Part shown: piece by piece, positions 7,809 through 15,381 of the stretch
Position numbering within the stretch: the first letter of the stretch is position 1
Layout of the letters: the number at the start of each line of letters is the position of its first letter
Origin: TMED109 sp002171375
GTDB taxonomy: Bacteria; Pseudomonadota; Alphaproteobacteria; TMED109
Length of the DNA: 24,056 bases
Assembly (NCBI GenBank): GCA_965657505.1
Contig: CBFHON010000013.1
Location: forward strand, 1 to 24,056
Direction: 5' to 3'
Translations under genes and position numbers: made by a program
Notes under the pieces: generated by a model
Told to the model about the DNA's origin: nothing
What the model saw: the letters and a program-made list of their open reading frames with translations, nothing else
The model's database searches: none

Positions 7809-8144
7809 ATGCAAATATTTCATAATCCTAGATGTTCTAAATCTAGAGAAACTCTAAATATAATTATAGAGAATAATATAAAACACAATATAAATCTATA
7901 TTTAGAAAACCCCTTATCCGTAGAAGAAATTAGAATAATAATTAAAAAATTAGATACTACGGCAAATAATATTATTAGAAAAAATGAAGATATTTATAAG
8001 AAGTTAAATTTAAAAGACGCCGATGAAGAAACATTAATTAAAAAGATATCTGAAAATCCAATTTTATTAGAAAGACCTATAGTAGTTAAAGGAAATAAGG
8101 CAATTATAGGTCGTCCCCCAGAAAATGTTAAAATATTATTTTAA
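7809..8144 (+). CDS. arsC: ArsC/Spx-family protein, probable glutaredoxin-dependent arsenate reductase
   Basis: Thioredoxin-fold protein of 111 residues, the usual size for ArsC/YfgD-type reductases. The catalytic segment IFHNPRCSKSRETL carries Cys9 near the N terminus, and the C-terminal GRPPENVKIL segment gives the second conserved Arg-Pro; IVVKGNKAIIGRP is also family-typical. AGGA at 7800-7803, five bases before the ATG, sets the start. It is a single gene, divergent from the ABC-2 permease and convergent with fmt, with stop codons only two bases apart. No other arsenic genes are nearby, so a housekeeping redox role (as proposed for YfgD-type proteins) is as likely as arsenate resistance. 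Confidence 0.88.
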   Translation: MQIFHNPRCSKSRETLNIIIENNIKHNINLYLENPLSVEEIRIIIKKLDTTANNIIRKNEDIYKKLNLKDADEETLIKKISENPILLERPIVVKGNKAIIGRPPENVKILF

Positions 8145-8160
8145 GTCTAACTTAAATTTT
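8140..8160. terminator. Possible weak bidirectional terminator between arsC and fmt
   Basis: A perfect 7-bp hairpin, TTTAAGT-CTA-ACTTAAA (8140-8156), is followed by TTTT on the plus strand. It covers both stop codons: TAA of arsC at 8142-8144 and TAG of fmt at 8147-8149. It has only one G-C pair, so it may be too weak to act alone. Confidence 0.28.
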
Positions 8161-9082
8161 GCATTTTATGTCCTTTAAGTATTTTCCAACCATTCAATAC
8201 TTCTTTTGAAGACATAATCTTCTTTCCAGGTCTTTGAAGAATATTTATCTTAATTGCATTTTCAGAACATTTAACGATAATAGGTTCATCAACTATTATA
8301 CCGTTTTTTGCTTTTACATTATTTTTAATGACCTCGGCATCTAATATTTTAATATTTTCATCTTTAATTCGACATTTAGCACCAGGAATTGGACTTAATG
8401 CCCTAATTTGATTTAATATTTCATCTGCTTTTCTATTCCAATCTATAATTTCATCCTCTTTAAATATTTTTTTTGCATAAGTTGTGCCTTCAGATATCTG
8501 AGGAGTTGCCTTAATTATATTATTTGCAAATTTTAAAATACTTGCATTTAATAATTTTGCTCCTCTCAGAGATAATAAGTTTGTTAAATCGCCATTATTT
8601 TGCCTATCTTTTATGGCAATAGTAATTTTAGAAATAACATCTCCTGTATCTAAACCTTCATCCATTAACATTATGGTTATGCCTGTATTTTCATCTCCTG
8701 CCATTATAGCTCTTTGAATAGGAGCAGCTCCTCGCCATCTAGGTAACAAAGAAGCGTGTAAATTTATACAGCCATATCTAGGTATTTTTATTAATTCTTT
8801 AGGTAAAATATAACCAAAAGCCACAACAATAATCATGTCTAAATTTAATCCTTTTAAAAATTCAATATTATCCTTTAACTGGTTACCAAAAATAACCCTT
8901 ATTCCATTTTTTTCAGCAAATTCTTGTACAGGCTGTTTTTGAATTTTTTTTCCTCTATTTGCACGCCTAGGTTCTTGGGTAAAAACTACAGGAATTTCAT
9001 GCCCTGATTCTAGAAGTTCCTTTAGGCTTGGAACTGCAAATTCAGGACTACCCATAAAACATAATTTAAGTTTATTATTCAT
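8147..9082 (-). CDS. fmt: Methionyl-tRNA formyltransferase
   Basis: Formylates initiator Met-tRNA using 10-formyl-tetrahydrofolate. The 311-residue length is normal. The N-terminal catalytic domain shows FMGSPEFAVPSL, the VVAFGYILP segment, the NLHASLLPRWRGAAPIQ active-site motif (catalytic Asn and His) and MDEGLDTGDV (catalytic Asp); the C-terminal OB-like domain follows from about residue 205. It starts seven bases after the def stop and is translated from the same transcript. There is no clear SD at ATG 9082, so reinitiation after def is plausible. In many alphaproteobacteria truA follows def-fmt; here it does not. Confidence 0.97.
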   Translation of the reverse strand: MNNKLKLCFMGSPEFAVPSLKELLESGHEIPVVFTQEPRRANRGKKIQKQPVQEFAEKNGIRVIFGNQLKDNIEFLKGLNLDMIIVVAFGYILPKELIKIPRYGCINLHASLLPRWRGAAPIQRAIMAGDENTGITIMLMDEGLDTGDVISKITIAIKDRQNNGDLTNLLSLRGAKLLNASILKFANNIIKATPQISEGTTYAKKIFKEDEIIDWNRKADEILNQIRALSPIPGAKCRIKDENIKILDAEVIKNNVKAKNGIIVDEPIIVKCSENAIKINILQRPGKKIMSSKEVLNGWKILKGHKMQNLS

Positions 9083-9089
9083 AAATAAA

Positions 9090-9611
9090 TTATATAGATT
9101 TATTTATATTTTTCTTGAATTTTTGCATTTTTTTTAAAATAATTTGACGCTTCAACCTAGATATATAAGAAGTAAATAAAGTACCTGATAAATGGTCTAT
9201 CTCATGTTGAACGCAGACAGCCTCGAAACCACTAAAAAAAGTTTCTTTTTTATTTCCTTCCAGATCTAAAAATTTTACATTAAGAGAGTCTGGCCGTGAA
9301 ATTGAGAAATAATGATCAGGAAAAGATAAACATCCCTCTTCATATTCTTTGCAAGTATCTGATTGATTTATTATTTTTGGATTCAATAATACTCGTGGAT
9401 TAGATTCTTTATTCTTACTAGAACAATCCATAACTATTACTTGTAAAGACTCGTTTACTTGAGGAGCTGCTAAGCCAACTCCATTATTTTTATACATTGT
9501 ATCAAACATATTATTAACAAAGCTTTTTAGAGATTTATCAATATTCTTAACTTCATGAGCTTTTTTCTCTAAAACTGTTGCGGGCGCATAAACTAAATTA
9601 AGTATACTCAT
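9090..9611 (-). CDS. def: Peptide deformylase
   Basis: Metalloenzyme that removes the formyl group from the N-terminal methionine of new proteins, acting after Fmt. The 173-residue protein has all three signatures: GVGLAAPQ (about 44-51), EGCLSFP with the metal-binding Cys, and HEIDH with two metal-binding His and the catalytic Glu (about 136-140). The C-terminal tail is short and lysine-rich. It leads the def-fmt pair and is divergent from rmuC, an arrangement seen in other alphaproteobacteria. The 105-base gap to rmuC must hold its promoter; I see TATA-rich candidates there but none convincing. Confidence 0.97.
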   Translation of the reverse strand: MSILNLVYAPATVLEKKAHEVKNIDKSLKSFVNNMFDTMYKNNGVGLAAPQVNESLQVIVMDCSSKNKESNPRVLLNPKIINQSDTCKEYEEGCLSFPDHYFSISRPDSLNVKFLDLEGNKKETFFSGFEAVCVQHEIDHLSGTLFTSYISRLKRQIILKKMQKFKKNINKSI

Positions 9612-9716
9612 TGTAAAATTTTCTATTACTTTTATATAATTAAAACTATCTCTATATTAATTAAACAAATACATTAGAAATGTAAAATATATATTAACTT
9701 ATCAATAGGTTAAACT

Positions 9717-10784
9717 ATGAATGATATAAATTTATTAATTATAATAGGAATTGGTATATTCATCCTATCAATTTTTAGTTTAGTAATTTATTTAATACAA
9801 AAAAAATTATTTGATATAATGAAAGGTAATTTAAAGTCTATTAATAATGAAGCAGAATTAGATTTTCGTGAAAAAAGGATTTCTGATTTAATAGAACCTC
9901 TTACTACTCAGCTACAAACGCTTAATAATAGTGTTAATGATATAGAAAAAAATAGAATTGAGTCATACGGAAGATTATCAGAACAAGTAGATATTCTTGC
10001 TAATGGCACACGACAATTAGAACAAGCCCTTCGATCTCCTACATTAAGAGGAAAATGGGGAGAAGTTCAACTTAAAAGAATTTTAGAATTAGCAGGAATG
10101 TCTGAACATGTTGACTTTAATTTACAAAAAGAATTATCTAATAACGGCGGAAGACCAGATGCAATCATACATTTGCCAGGAAATCGTTCTTTAGCTATAG
10201 ATGCAAAGACACCATTGTCATCTTATATAGAATATACGGAGGCTAATTCAGAAGAAGAGAAGAATGAAAAACTTAAAAAACATGCAATTAGTATTAAAAA
10301 TACAGCAAAATTGTTAGGACAAAAAGAATATCAAAATGCCATAGAAGGAGATTTAGATTTTGTCATAATGTTTATACCAGGTGATCATTTCTTTACAGCA
10401 GCTACTAAATTTGACCCAGATATCTTTGAAAATGCTCTAAAAAATAAAGTATTAATATGTACACCCGCTACTCTTATTGCCTTATTGAAAGGAATATCTT
10501 TTAACTGGCAACAAGCAAGCCTTGCAAAAAATGTAAAGGAGATAGCCCTTCATTCTCAGGAATTACAATTAAGAATACTAAGATTCTTCAGTTATATAGA
10601 CGGAATAAAAAAAGGGATAGAAACAGCGGGAAATAATTACGATAAATTAATCAATTCTATAGAAAAAAGGATTATGCCTCAAATAAAAAAAATATCAGAC
10701 CTGGGGGCTATGGAAAATATTAAGGCTAAAAATATTCCTGATAAAACTAGAATAAATTTAAGAAAAAAATCGGATAAAAAATAA
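9717..10784 (+). CDS. rmuC: DNA recombination protein RmuC
   Basis: RmuC family, linked to limiting DNA inversions and rearrangements in E. coli; it carries a PD-(D/E)XK nuclease-like fold, but its biochemistry is poorly known. The 355 residues comprise one N-terminal membrane helix (about 5-26), a charged coiled-coil stretch (about 30-105), then the conserved core with SPTLRGKWGEVQLKRILELAGM (about 107-128), the DAKTPLSSY segment holding the nuclease-like Asp and Lys, and FMFIPGDHFF-type residues, followed by a second coiled coil. The C terminus is lysine-rich. An AGGT sequence stands before ATG 9717. It is divergent from def and convergent with recR with two bases between the stops. It is on the short side for the family but all core motifs are present. 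Confidence 0.94.
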   Translation: MNDINLLIIIGIGIFILSIFSLVIYLIQKKLFDIMKGNLKSINNEAELDFREKRISDLIEPLTTQLQTLNNSVNDIEKNRIESYGRLSEQVDILANGTRQLEQALRSPTLRGKWGEVQLKRILELAGMSEHVDFNLQKELSNNGGRPDAIIHLPGNRSLAIDAKTPLSSYIEYTEANSEEEKNEKLKKHAISIKNTAKLLGQKEYQNAIEGDLDFVIMFIPGDHFFTAATKFDPDIFENALKNKVLICTPATLIALLKGISFNWQQASLAKNVKEIALHSQELQLRILRFFSYIDGIKKGIETAGNNYDKLINSIEKRIMPQIKKISDLGAMENIKAKNIPDKTRINLRKKSDKK

Positions 10785-10786
10785 AT

Positions 10787-11389
10787 TTATTTACTATTTA
10801 GAATTTTTCTCGAATCTATTGCTGCTCCAATAGTACCATCATCGAGATAATCCAGTTCACCTCCTATTGGTATCCCTTGAGCTAATCTTGAAACAGTTAC
10901 ATTCATATCTTTAATTAAATCTGTTATATAAAAACTAGTTGTTTGTCCAGCTAGCGTAGCAGAGGTAGCTAAAATAACTTCTTCAACATCATTCTCTTTA
11001 ATATTATTAATTAACTCTTTAATTCTTAAATCTTCCGGATTTATTCCATCTATAGCGCTTAATACACCTCCCAAGATATGATAACGACCTTTATAAGTAT
11101 TAGATCGTTCTAACGCCCATAAATCAGTTAGGTCTTCGACAACACAAATAATTTTTTTATCTCTTTTATCATCCTTACATATTCCACAAATATGGTCCGA
11201 GTCTATATTACCGCATATGGAACATAGTTTTATATTTTCAGAGACTTGAATAAGAGCTTTCGCAAGAGGTAACATTAATTTTTCAGGATTCTTAATTAAA
11301 TTTAAAACACTTCTTCTAGCTGACCTTGGTCCTAATCCAGGTATTTTAGCCATTAATGTTATCAAGTTTTTTATTTCTTTTGATTCCAT
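10787..11389 (-). CDS. recR: Recombination mediator protein RecR
   Basis: Works with RecF/RecO to load RecA on gapped DNA. The 200-residue length is standard. It has the helix-hairpin-helix segment IPGLGPRSARR (about 16-26), a four-cysteine zinc finger at C56, C59, C68 and C71, and a TOPRIM domain with VVEDLTDLWALE and DGINPEDL, ending in RLAQGIPIGGELDYLDDGTI, the usual C-terminal motif. It follows ybaB by a single base and closes the dnaX-ybaB-recR unit, one of the best conserved gene orders in bacteria. Confidence 0.97.
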   Translation of the reverse strand: MESKEIKNLITLMAKIPGLGPRSARRSVLNLIKNPEKLMLPLAKALIQVSENIKLCSICGNIDSDHICGICKDDKRDKKIICVVEDLTDLWALERSNTYKGRYHILGGVLSAIDGINPEDLRIKELINNIKENDVEEVILATSATLAGQTTSFYITDLIKDMNVTVSRLAQGIPIGGELDYLDDGTIGAAIDSRKILNSK

Positions 11390-11390
11390 T

Positions 11391-11708
11391 TTATAAAAAT
11401 GATTTCATATCAAATGGTAAAGACATTCCTCCAGTTGCTTTATTCATTTCAGACTCACAAAACTCATCTGACTTTTTTTTAGCATCTGAATACGCATACT
11501 TTACTGATTCCTCCACCTGATCCATACTATTATTATCCTCATACAAAATTGATAAATCAACTAATAATCCTTTGCCATTTACTTTAACTTTTACAAAACC
11601 ATCAGAACTCTCTCCAAAAAAAAACGTATTTTCAATATTTTGTTTTAATTTTGCAAAGTTTGATTTCATTTCTTGTGCTTGTTTAAGCATATTTAGCATA
11701 TTTTTCAT
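11391..11708 (-). CDS. ybaB: Nucleoid-associated protein, YbaB/EbfC family
   Basis: Small DNA-binding dimer thought to help organise the nucleoid. The 105-residue length is typical. It opens with MLKQAQEMK, the family's N-terminal helix, and contains VKVKVNGKGLLVDLSI in the beta part, then a C-terminal helix ending near MSLPFD. It sits four bases after dnaX and one base before recR. Within it, three Phe codons form a T9 run (11586-11594 on the plus strand as A9), the second-longest homopolymer I saw in the window. Confidence 0.95.
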   Translation of the reverse strand: MKNMLNMLKQAQEMKSNFAKLKQNIENTFFFGESSDGFVKVKVNGKGLLVDLSILYEDNNSMDQVEESVKYAYSDAKKKSDEFCESEMNKATGGMSLPFDMKSFL

Positions 11709-11712
11709 TTAG

Positions 11713-13395
11713 CTATCCCTTTTCATTGTCTTCTAAATTTTTTACTTCAATAATCTCTGACTCAGGAAATTCATTGAGTATAGATTTTACTATAATATTA
11801 TCCTTAAGTTTATTCTTTTTATTTTCTGTTTCAATTTCGATCTTTTCTGTAATTGAACTAGCTTTATTTTTTTCTTTTATAATTTCAATTTGCCAATTTT
11901 TCTTAGTAAGTTTTAACAAAGTTCTTTTTATTATATTTAAAAAATCATTGTATTCTTTCTTAACAAAACTAATTTTTAAATTATAAGGCTTATACTCGGC
12001 CATTCTTATTTGATCTATAAGTATAGTATATAATGATAATTCTTTATTGTTTTTTACAAACTCTAATAGTTTTTCAAAAGTACTAAAATCATAAGAAGTA
12101 TCTATATTAGAATTTTTATCATTTTCACTATTGTCATTTACACTAAAAGTCTTATTTTCAAGAGTATCAGTTAATTTATATTTTTTTTTTATTAGGTTTG
12201 ATTTTTCTATCAAATCCTTAAGATCAGGTAAGTTTGCAGCATACGTTACTCTTAAAAGAATCATTTCAGTCGCCTCTTTTATAGAATACGTTGATTGTAT
12301 TTCTGTTTGTCCTTTCAACAATATTTGCCAGCACTTATTTACAGAAGGAATATTCAAATTTTTAGCACTATTAATTGCTCGATTTGCTTCGAACTCAGAC
12401 ATACTTTGTGACATATCTAAACTCGGCACAGCAATAGCTCTTGTTACGTTATGACAAATAAGCATTAATTCTTCTATTATTAAAAATGGATCAGAGCCAT
12501 CATTTATTAAAGTTTCAAAGTAATTGATGACTTTTATAGGGTCACCCTCCATAAGAGAGTCAAATAAGTCCCATAATTTAGACTTATCTGAAAGCCCTAA
12601 CATAGATTTAACATCTTCAGCTTTAATATTACTCTTACCAATACTTATTGCTTGATCTAAAAGACTTAATGAATCTCTCACGCTACCCTCACTTGATCTA
12701 GAAAGTAAATTTAAAGATTCAGAATCGATTGTGACTTTTTCATTTTCACAAATCATTTTTAAATGATTAATTATTTCTGATGTAGAAACTCTTCTTAGGT
12801 CATACTTTTGACATCTGGATAATACAGTAATAGGTATTTTTCTAATCTCTGTTGTACAAAATATAAATTTGGCGTGATCAGGTGGTTCCTCTAAGGTTTT
12901 AAGTAAGGCATTAAAAGCCTGATTAGATAGCATATGTACTTCATCTATAATGTAAATTCTAAACCTACCGACAGATGGTTTATATCTAACACCTTCTGTA
13001 AGCTCTCTCATATCGTCTACACCTGTATGCGATGCAGCATCTATCTCTATAATATCTACATGTCTATCATTTTGTGCAGCTATACATGATTCGCAAACAC
13101 CGCAAGGAGCAATAGTAGGATGATTATTTTTTAAACAGTTTAGACCTTTAGCAACAATCCTAGCCGCGGTAGTTTTACCTACCCCCCTAACACCGGTAAA
13201 CAAGAAAGCATGCGCTATTCTATTTAAATCAAAAGCATTGCTGAGAATTCTTACAGTAGCAGATTGTCCTATTAAATTATCAAAAGTTTTAGGTCTATAT
13301 CTTCGTGCTAATACTCTATATTCACCAGAATTAGCATCTTTTACAGATACTTTATCTATATTTTCTTGACTATTATCCAAAATAAAATCTTTCAA
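11713..13395 (-). CDS. dnaX: DNA polymerase III subunit gamma/tau
   Basis: Clamp-loader ATPase of the replicative polymerase. The frame is open back to a TTG at 13428, but that codon lies inside the SRP RNA. I prefer TTG 13395; TTG 13380, with GAAAG eight bases upstream, is an equal rival. There is no ATG before the conserved VLARRYRPKTFDNLIGQ. Numbering from 13428: Walker A GVRGVGKTT at 79-87, zinc cysteines C98, C109, C112 and C115, DEVH at 162-165, sensor and arginine-finger region around SRCQKYDLRR (204-213), and domain III to about 400. The C-terminal, tau-specific part is short, charged and low in recognisable motifs, ending in an acidic tail. An A10 run encodes Lys414-416 at the end of domain III. 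The gene leads ybaB and recR. Confidence 0.95.
   Translation of the reverse strand: MKDFILDNSQENIDKVSVKDANSGEYRVLARRYRPKTFDNLIGQSATVRILSNAFDLNRIAHAFLFTGVRGVGKTTAARIVAKGLNCLKNNHPTIAPCGVCESCIAAQNDRHVDIIEIDAASHTGVDDMRELTEGVRYKPSVGRFRIYIIDEVHMLSNQAFNALLKTLEEPPDHAKFIFCTTEIRKIPITVLSRCQKYDLRRVSTSEIINHLKMICENEKVTIDSESLNLLSRSSEGSVRDSLSLLDQAISIGKSNIKAEDVKSMLGLSDKSKLWDLFDSLMEGDPIKVINYFETLINDGSDPFLIIEELMLICHNVTRAIAVPSLDMSQSMSEFEANRAINSAKNLNIPSVNKCWQILLKGQTEIQSTYSIKEATEMILLRVTYAANLPDLKDLIEKSNLIKKKYKLTDTLENKTFSVNDNSENDKNSNIDTSYDFSTFEKLLEFVKNNKELSLYTILIDQIRMAEYKPYNLKISFVKKEYNDFLNIIKRTLLKLTKKNWQIEIIKEKNKASSITEKIEIETENKKNKLKDNIIVKSILNEFPESEIIEVKNLEDNEKG
12181..12190 (-). other. A10 run in dnaX, candidate slippage (gamma/tau) site
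   Basis: On the coding strand, ten consecutive A's span the last base of an Ile codon and three Lys codons (residues 413-416, counted from TTG 13428). Losing one A gives K-K-N-I-N then TAA (12173-12171). Gaining one gives K-K-K-I then TAA (12178-12176). Either slip therefore ends the protein a few residues after domain III, the position of the E. coli and Thermus gamma boundary. It is the longest homopolymer I found in the window. Slippage itself is not shown by the sequence. Confidence 0.45.
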
Positions 13396-13414
13396 CTTAT
13401 GTATATAATTGAAA

Positions 13415-13505
13415 GGAGACCGAAACAACCCGTGAACAGAATGCTACGGCTGCTTCTTTTCAGACCTGACCGAATTCACAAAAGACACGTCCATAACGAT
13501 CTCCC
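13415..13505 (-). ncRNA. ffs: Signal recognition particle RNA (4.5S RNA)
   Basis: RNA core of the SRP, which binds Ffh and then FtsY during co-translational targeting. On the minus strand the conserved apical hairpin is plain: GGTCAGGTCTGAAAAGAAGC followed by AGCC, which aligns to the E. coli 4.5S element with a GAAA tetraloop closed by a U-A pair. The ends pair as an 8-bp stem: GGAGATCG (from 13504) with CGGTCTCC (ending 13415), including one G-U pair. GTGAA and TTCAC add an internal helix. The length of about 91 bases suits the short bacterial form without an Alu domain. It lies directly upstream of dnaX, with no terminator between, so the mature RNA may be processed from a shared transcript. 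End positions are inferred from the stem. Confidence 0.93.
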
Positions 13506-13511
13506 ATATGT

Positions 13512-13540
13512 ATTATAAACAATTATTTATTAGTTCCAAG
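13512..13540 (-). promoter_or_regulatory. Promoter of the SRP RNA (and probably dnaX-ybaB-recR)
   Basis: Perfect -10 box TATAAT at 13517-13512, six bases before the first G of the RNA at 13505. A -35-like TTGGAA lies at 13539-13534 with 16-bp spacing (or CTTGGA with 17). The exact fit of the -10 box to the RNA's 5' end makes this the best promoter in the window. Confidence 0.75.
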
Positions 13541-13566
13541 AAGATCTTAAAATTTATTTAGATAAA

Positions 13567-13595
13567 TTGATTATCTTACTATATTTAGATAAAAT
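13567..13595 (+). promoter_or_regulatory. Probable promoter of nudC
   Basis: TTGATT at 13567-13572, a 17-bp spacer, then TAAAAT at 13590-13595. This would put transcription start near 13602 and give a leader of about 20 bases to ATG 13621. It stands back to back with the SRP RNA promoter. An inverted repeat, TTATCT...AGATAA, overlaps the spacer. Confidence 0.5.
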
Positions 13596-13620
13596 ATTTA
13601 TTTAATTTAATGGGTTTTAA

Positions 13621-14511
13621 ATGAAAAATAATTTATTTATGAATTATGATACTGTTGATAAGGCATCTCATCTAAGAGAGGGGCATATTTTAAATCATAA
13701 AGACTTTGATATAAATAAAATAAAATTAACGAAAATATGGCAAAATAAATTTTCTGTTAAAAAAATTAATGAAACAAATTATGATGTAATATGGTGCTCA
13801 GGTAAGGAAGCATATGATTTAATGTTAAAAAGTGAATCATTAATATTCCTTGGAGTATTAAAAGGTTTTTTTTATTTTTCAATAAATATAGATGATACAG
13901 ATGAAAATGTTCAATCCTATTATGATTTAAGAACTCTTAATCCTTTACTTAATAACTCAGACTTAACTTTTCTTACCACTGCTCAAGGAATAAACTATTG
14001 GCATAAAAAAAATATTTACTGCGGAATTTGTGGATCTATTTCAAAAAGTGACGATTCAGGTAATTCAAGAGTTTGTTTAAATAAAAAATGTAGAAATAAA
14101 GTTTTTCCCAGATTAGATCCCGCTGTAATAATGTTAATTACATATAAAGATAGCTGCTTATTAGGAAGACAAAAATTTTGGCCAGAGGGAATGCATTCTA
14201 CTTTGGCTGGATTTGTGGAACATGGAGAAACAATTGAACAAGCAGTAAAGAGGGAAACATATGAAGAAACAGGTGTAAAAATAACTAATATTCAATATAG
14301 ATATTCACAAGCTTGGCCTTTTCCTTCTTCATTAATGTTAGGTTTCCATGCCGAAGCGCTAGATAAATCGCTTAATGTAAATTATCAAGAATTAGAAAAA
14401 GCTTCTTGGTATACAAAAGATTTTTTAAAATCAAGCCCAGAAAACTATACATTTAAAATGCCAGGTAAGATTTCTATAGCACGAAGATTAATAAAAGACT
14501 GGTTAAAATAA
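13621..14511 (+). CDS. nudC: NAD(H) pyrophosphatase / RNA decapping Nudix hydrolase NudC
   Basis: Nudix hydrolase that splits NADH to NMNH and AMP and, in E. coli, removes NAD caps from RNA 5' ends. The 296-residue protein has an N-terminal domain, a zinc ribbon with C134, C137, C152 and C157, the Nudix box GFVEHGETIEQAVKRETYEE (from residue 197) and the NudC-specific SQAWPFPSS (229-237; usually SQPWPFP). ATG 13621 is preceded by GGGT. In many alphaproteobacteria nudC neighbours pheA and kdsB, as here, but it is convergent with pheA with four bases between. All catalytic Glu residues of the Nudix box are present. Confidence 0.95.
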   Translation: MKNNLFMNYDTVDKASHLREGHILNHKDFDINKIKLTKIWQNKFSVKKINETNYDVIWCSGKEAYDLMLKSESLIFLGVLKGFFYFSINIDDTDENVQSYYDLRTLNPLLNNSDLTFLTTAQGINYWHKKNIYCGICGSISKSDDSGNSRVCLNKKCRNKVFPRLDPAVIMLITYKDSCLLGRQKFWPEGMHSTLAGFVEHGETIEQAVKRETYEETGVKITNIQYRYSQAWPFPSSLMLGFHAEALDKSLNVNYQELEKASWYTKDFLKSSPENYTFKMPGKISIARRLIKDWLK

Positions 14512-14526
14512 AATATTATTTTTTTT
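14505..14526 (+). terminator. Possible weak terminator after nudC
   Basis: AAAATAA, loop AATA, TTATTTT, within a tail of eight T's (14519-14526). The stem has no G-C pair, so thermodynamic support is poor; the position just at the nudC stop is right. Confidence 0.25.
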
Positions 14527-15367
14527 CTCTATTTTTATCTCCCTTATATACCCCGAGAATTCTTACTTCTTTGGAAAAAAATCCTAGTTCTTCTAGGGAC
14601 ATTTTCACTGAAGGGTTTGCAGGATGCCCCTCAATATCTATATAAAATTGAGCAGAAGTAAAACTCTCTCCTATCATATAACTCTCCAGTTTTAGTATAT
14701 TGACCCTATTTGTAGCAAAACCACCTAATGCTTTATATAAAGATGAAGGTATATTTCTAAGAGTAAATATACAACTGGTGAGAATTAATCCATCATCAGG
14801 TTCTGGATCATTAGATTCTGCGCTAAGAACTATAAACCGAGTAATATTATTTTTTGAATCTTGTATATCAGAAGATAATATTTTTAAACCATGAATATTT
14901 CCTGCCAAACTTGATGCTATAGCAGCATATTTGATATCATTATTTTTAACTATATAAGCAGCTGACCCCGCTGTATCACCCATTATAATAGGAGATAAGT
15001 TATTATTATTTATAAAATTTCTACATTGAGATAAGGCTTGGTTGTGGCTACATACGTTTACTATATCTGATATACTAGCTCCTTCAATAGCTAAAAGTTG
15101 ATGATTCACTCTATAAAAATATTCCTTAACAATATGTAAATTTGAATCTTTCAGTAAATTGTGAATATCTGCAACACGGCCGGCTCGAGAGTTTTCTATT
15201 GGTATCATAGCATATTTAGTAGTTCCATTTAAAACAGCTTCAAATGCATCTTCAAAGTTTTCACATGGAACTGTTTGCATCTCTGGAAAAGCCTCAACAC
15301 AAGCCATTTCAGAATAAGCACCAGGCTGACCTTGAAAGGCTATATTATTTAGTTTTAAGTTATTCAT
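14516..15367 (-). CDS. pheA: Prephenate dehydratase
   Basis: Converts prephenate to phenylpyruvate in phenylalanine synthesis. The 283-residue, monofunctional form lacks a chorismate mutase domain. The catalytic domain begins with FQGQPGAYSEMA and contains PIENSRAG, GDTAGSA and the TRFIVL motif (Thr-Arg-Phe). A C-terminal ACT domain for phenylalanine feedback follows, with LESYMIGESF where many bacteria have ESRP; ESYM is the usual alphaproteobacterial version as I recall it. The frame extends one codon to a TTG at 15370, but ATG 15367 is the natural start, with AGGACG just upstream. It follows kdsB by 14 bases and is presumably co-transcribed. Confidence 0.96.
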   Translation of the reverse strand: MNNLKLNNIAFQGQPGAYSEMACVEAFPEMQTVPCENFEDAFEAVLNGTTKYAMIPIENSRAGRVADIHNLLKDSNLHIVKEYFYRVNHQLLAIEGASISDIVNVCSHNQALSQCRNFINNNNLSPIIMGDTAGSAAYIVKNNDIKYAAIASSLAGNIHGLKILSSDIQDSKNNITRFIVLSAESNDPEPDDGLILTSCIFTLRNIPSSLYKALGGFATNRVNILKLESYMIGESFTSAQFYIDIEGHPANPSVKMSLEELGFFSKEVRILGVYKGDKNREKK

Positions 15368-15381
15368 CAAACGTCCTATAA

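Noticed and set aside
10779..10792. 14-bp palindrome AAATAAATTTATTT at the rmuC/recR junction as a terminator
   Set aside because: It is all A/T with no natural loop; such palindromes arise easily at this composition.
11726..12454. Two plus-strand open frames opposite dnaX (86 and 107 codons)
   Set aside because: They are shadows of the lysine-rich dnaX tail, which reads as Phe/Leu/Ile-rich on the other strand; no SD or motif supports them.
13396..13428. dnaX N-terminal extension starting at TTG 13428
   Set aside because: The extra codons overlap the closing stem of the SRP RNA and show no similarity to known DnaX N termini.
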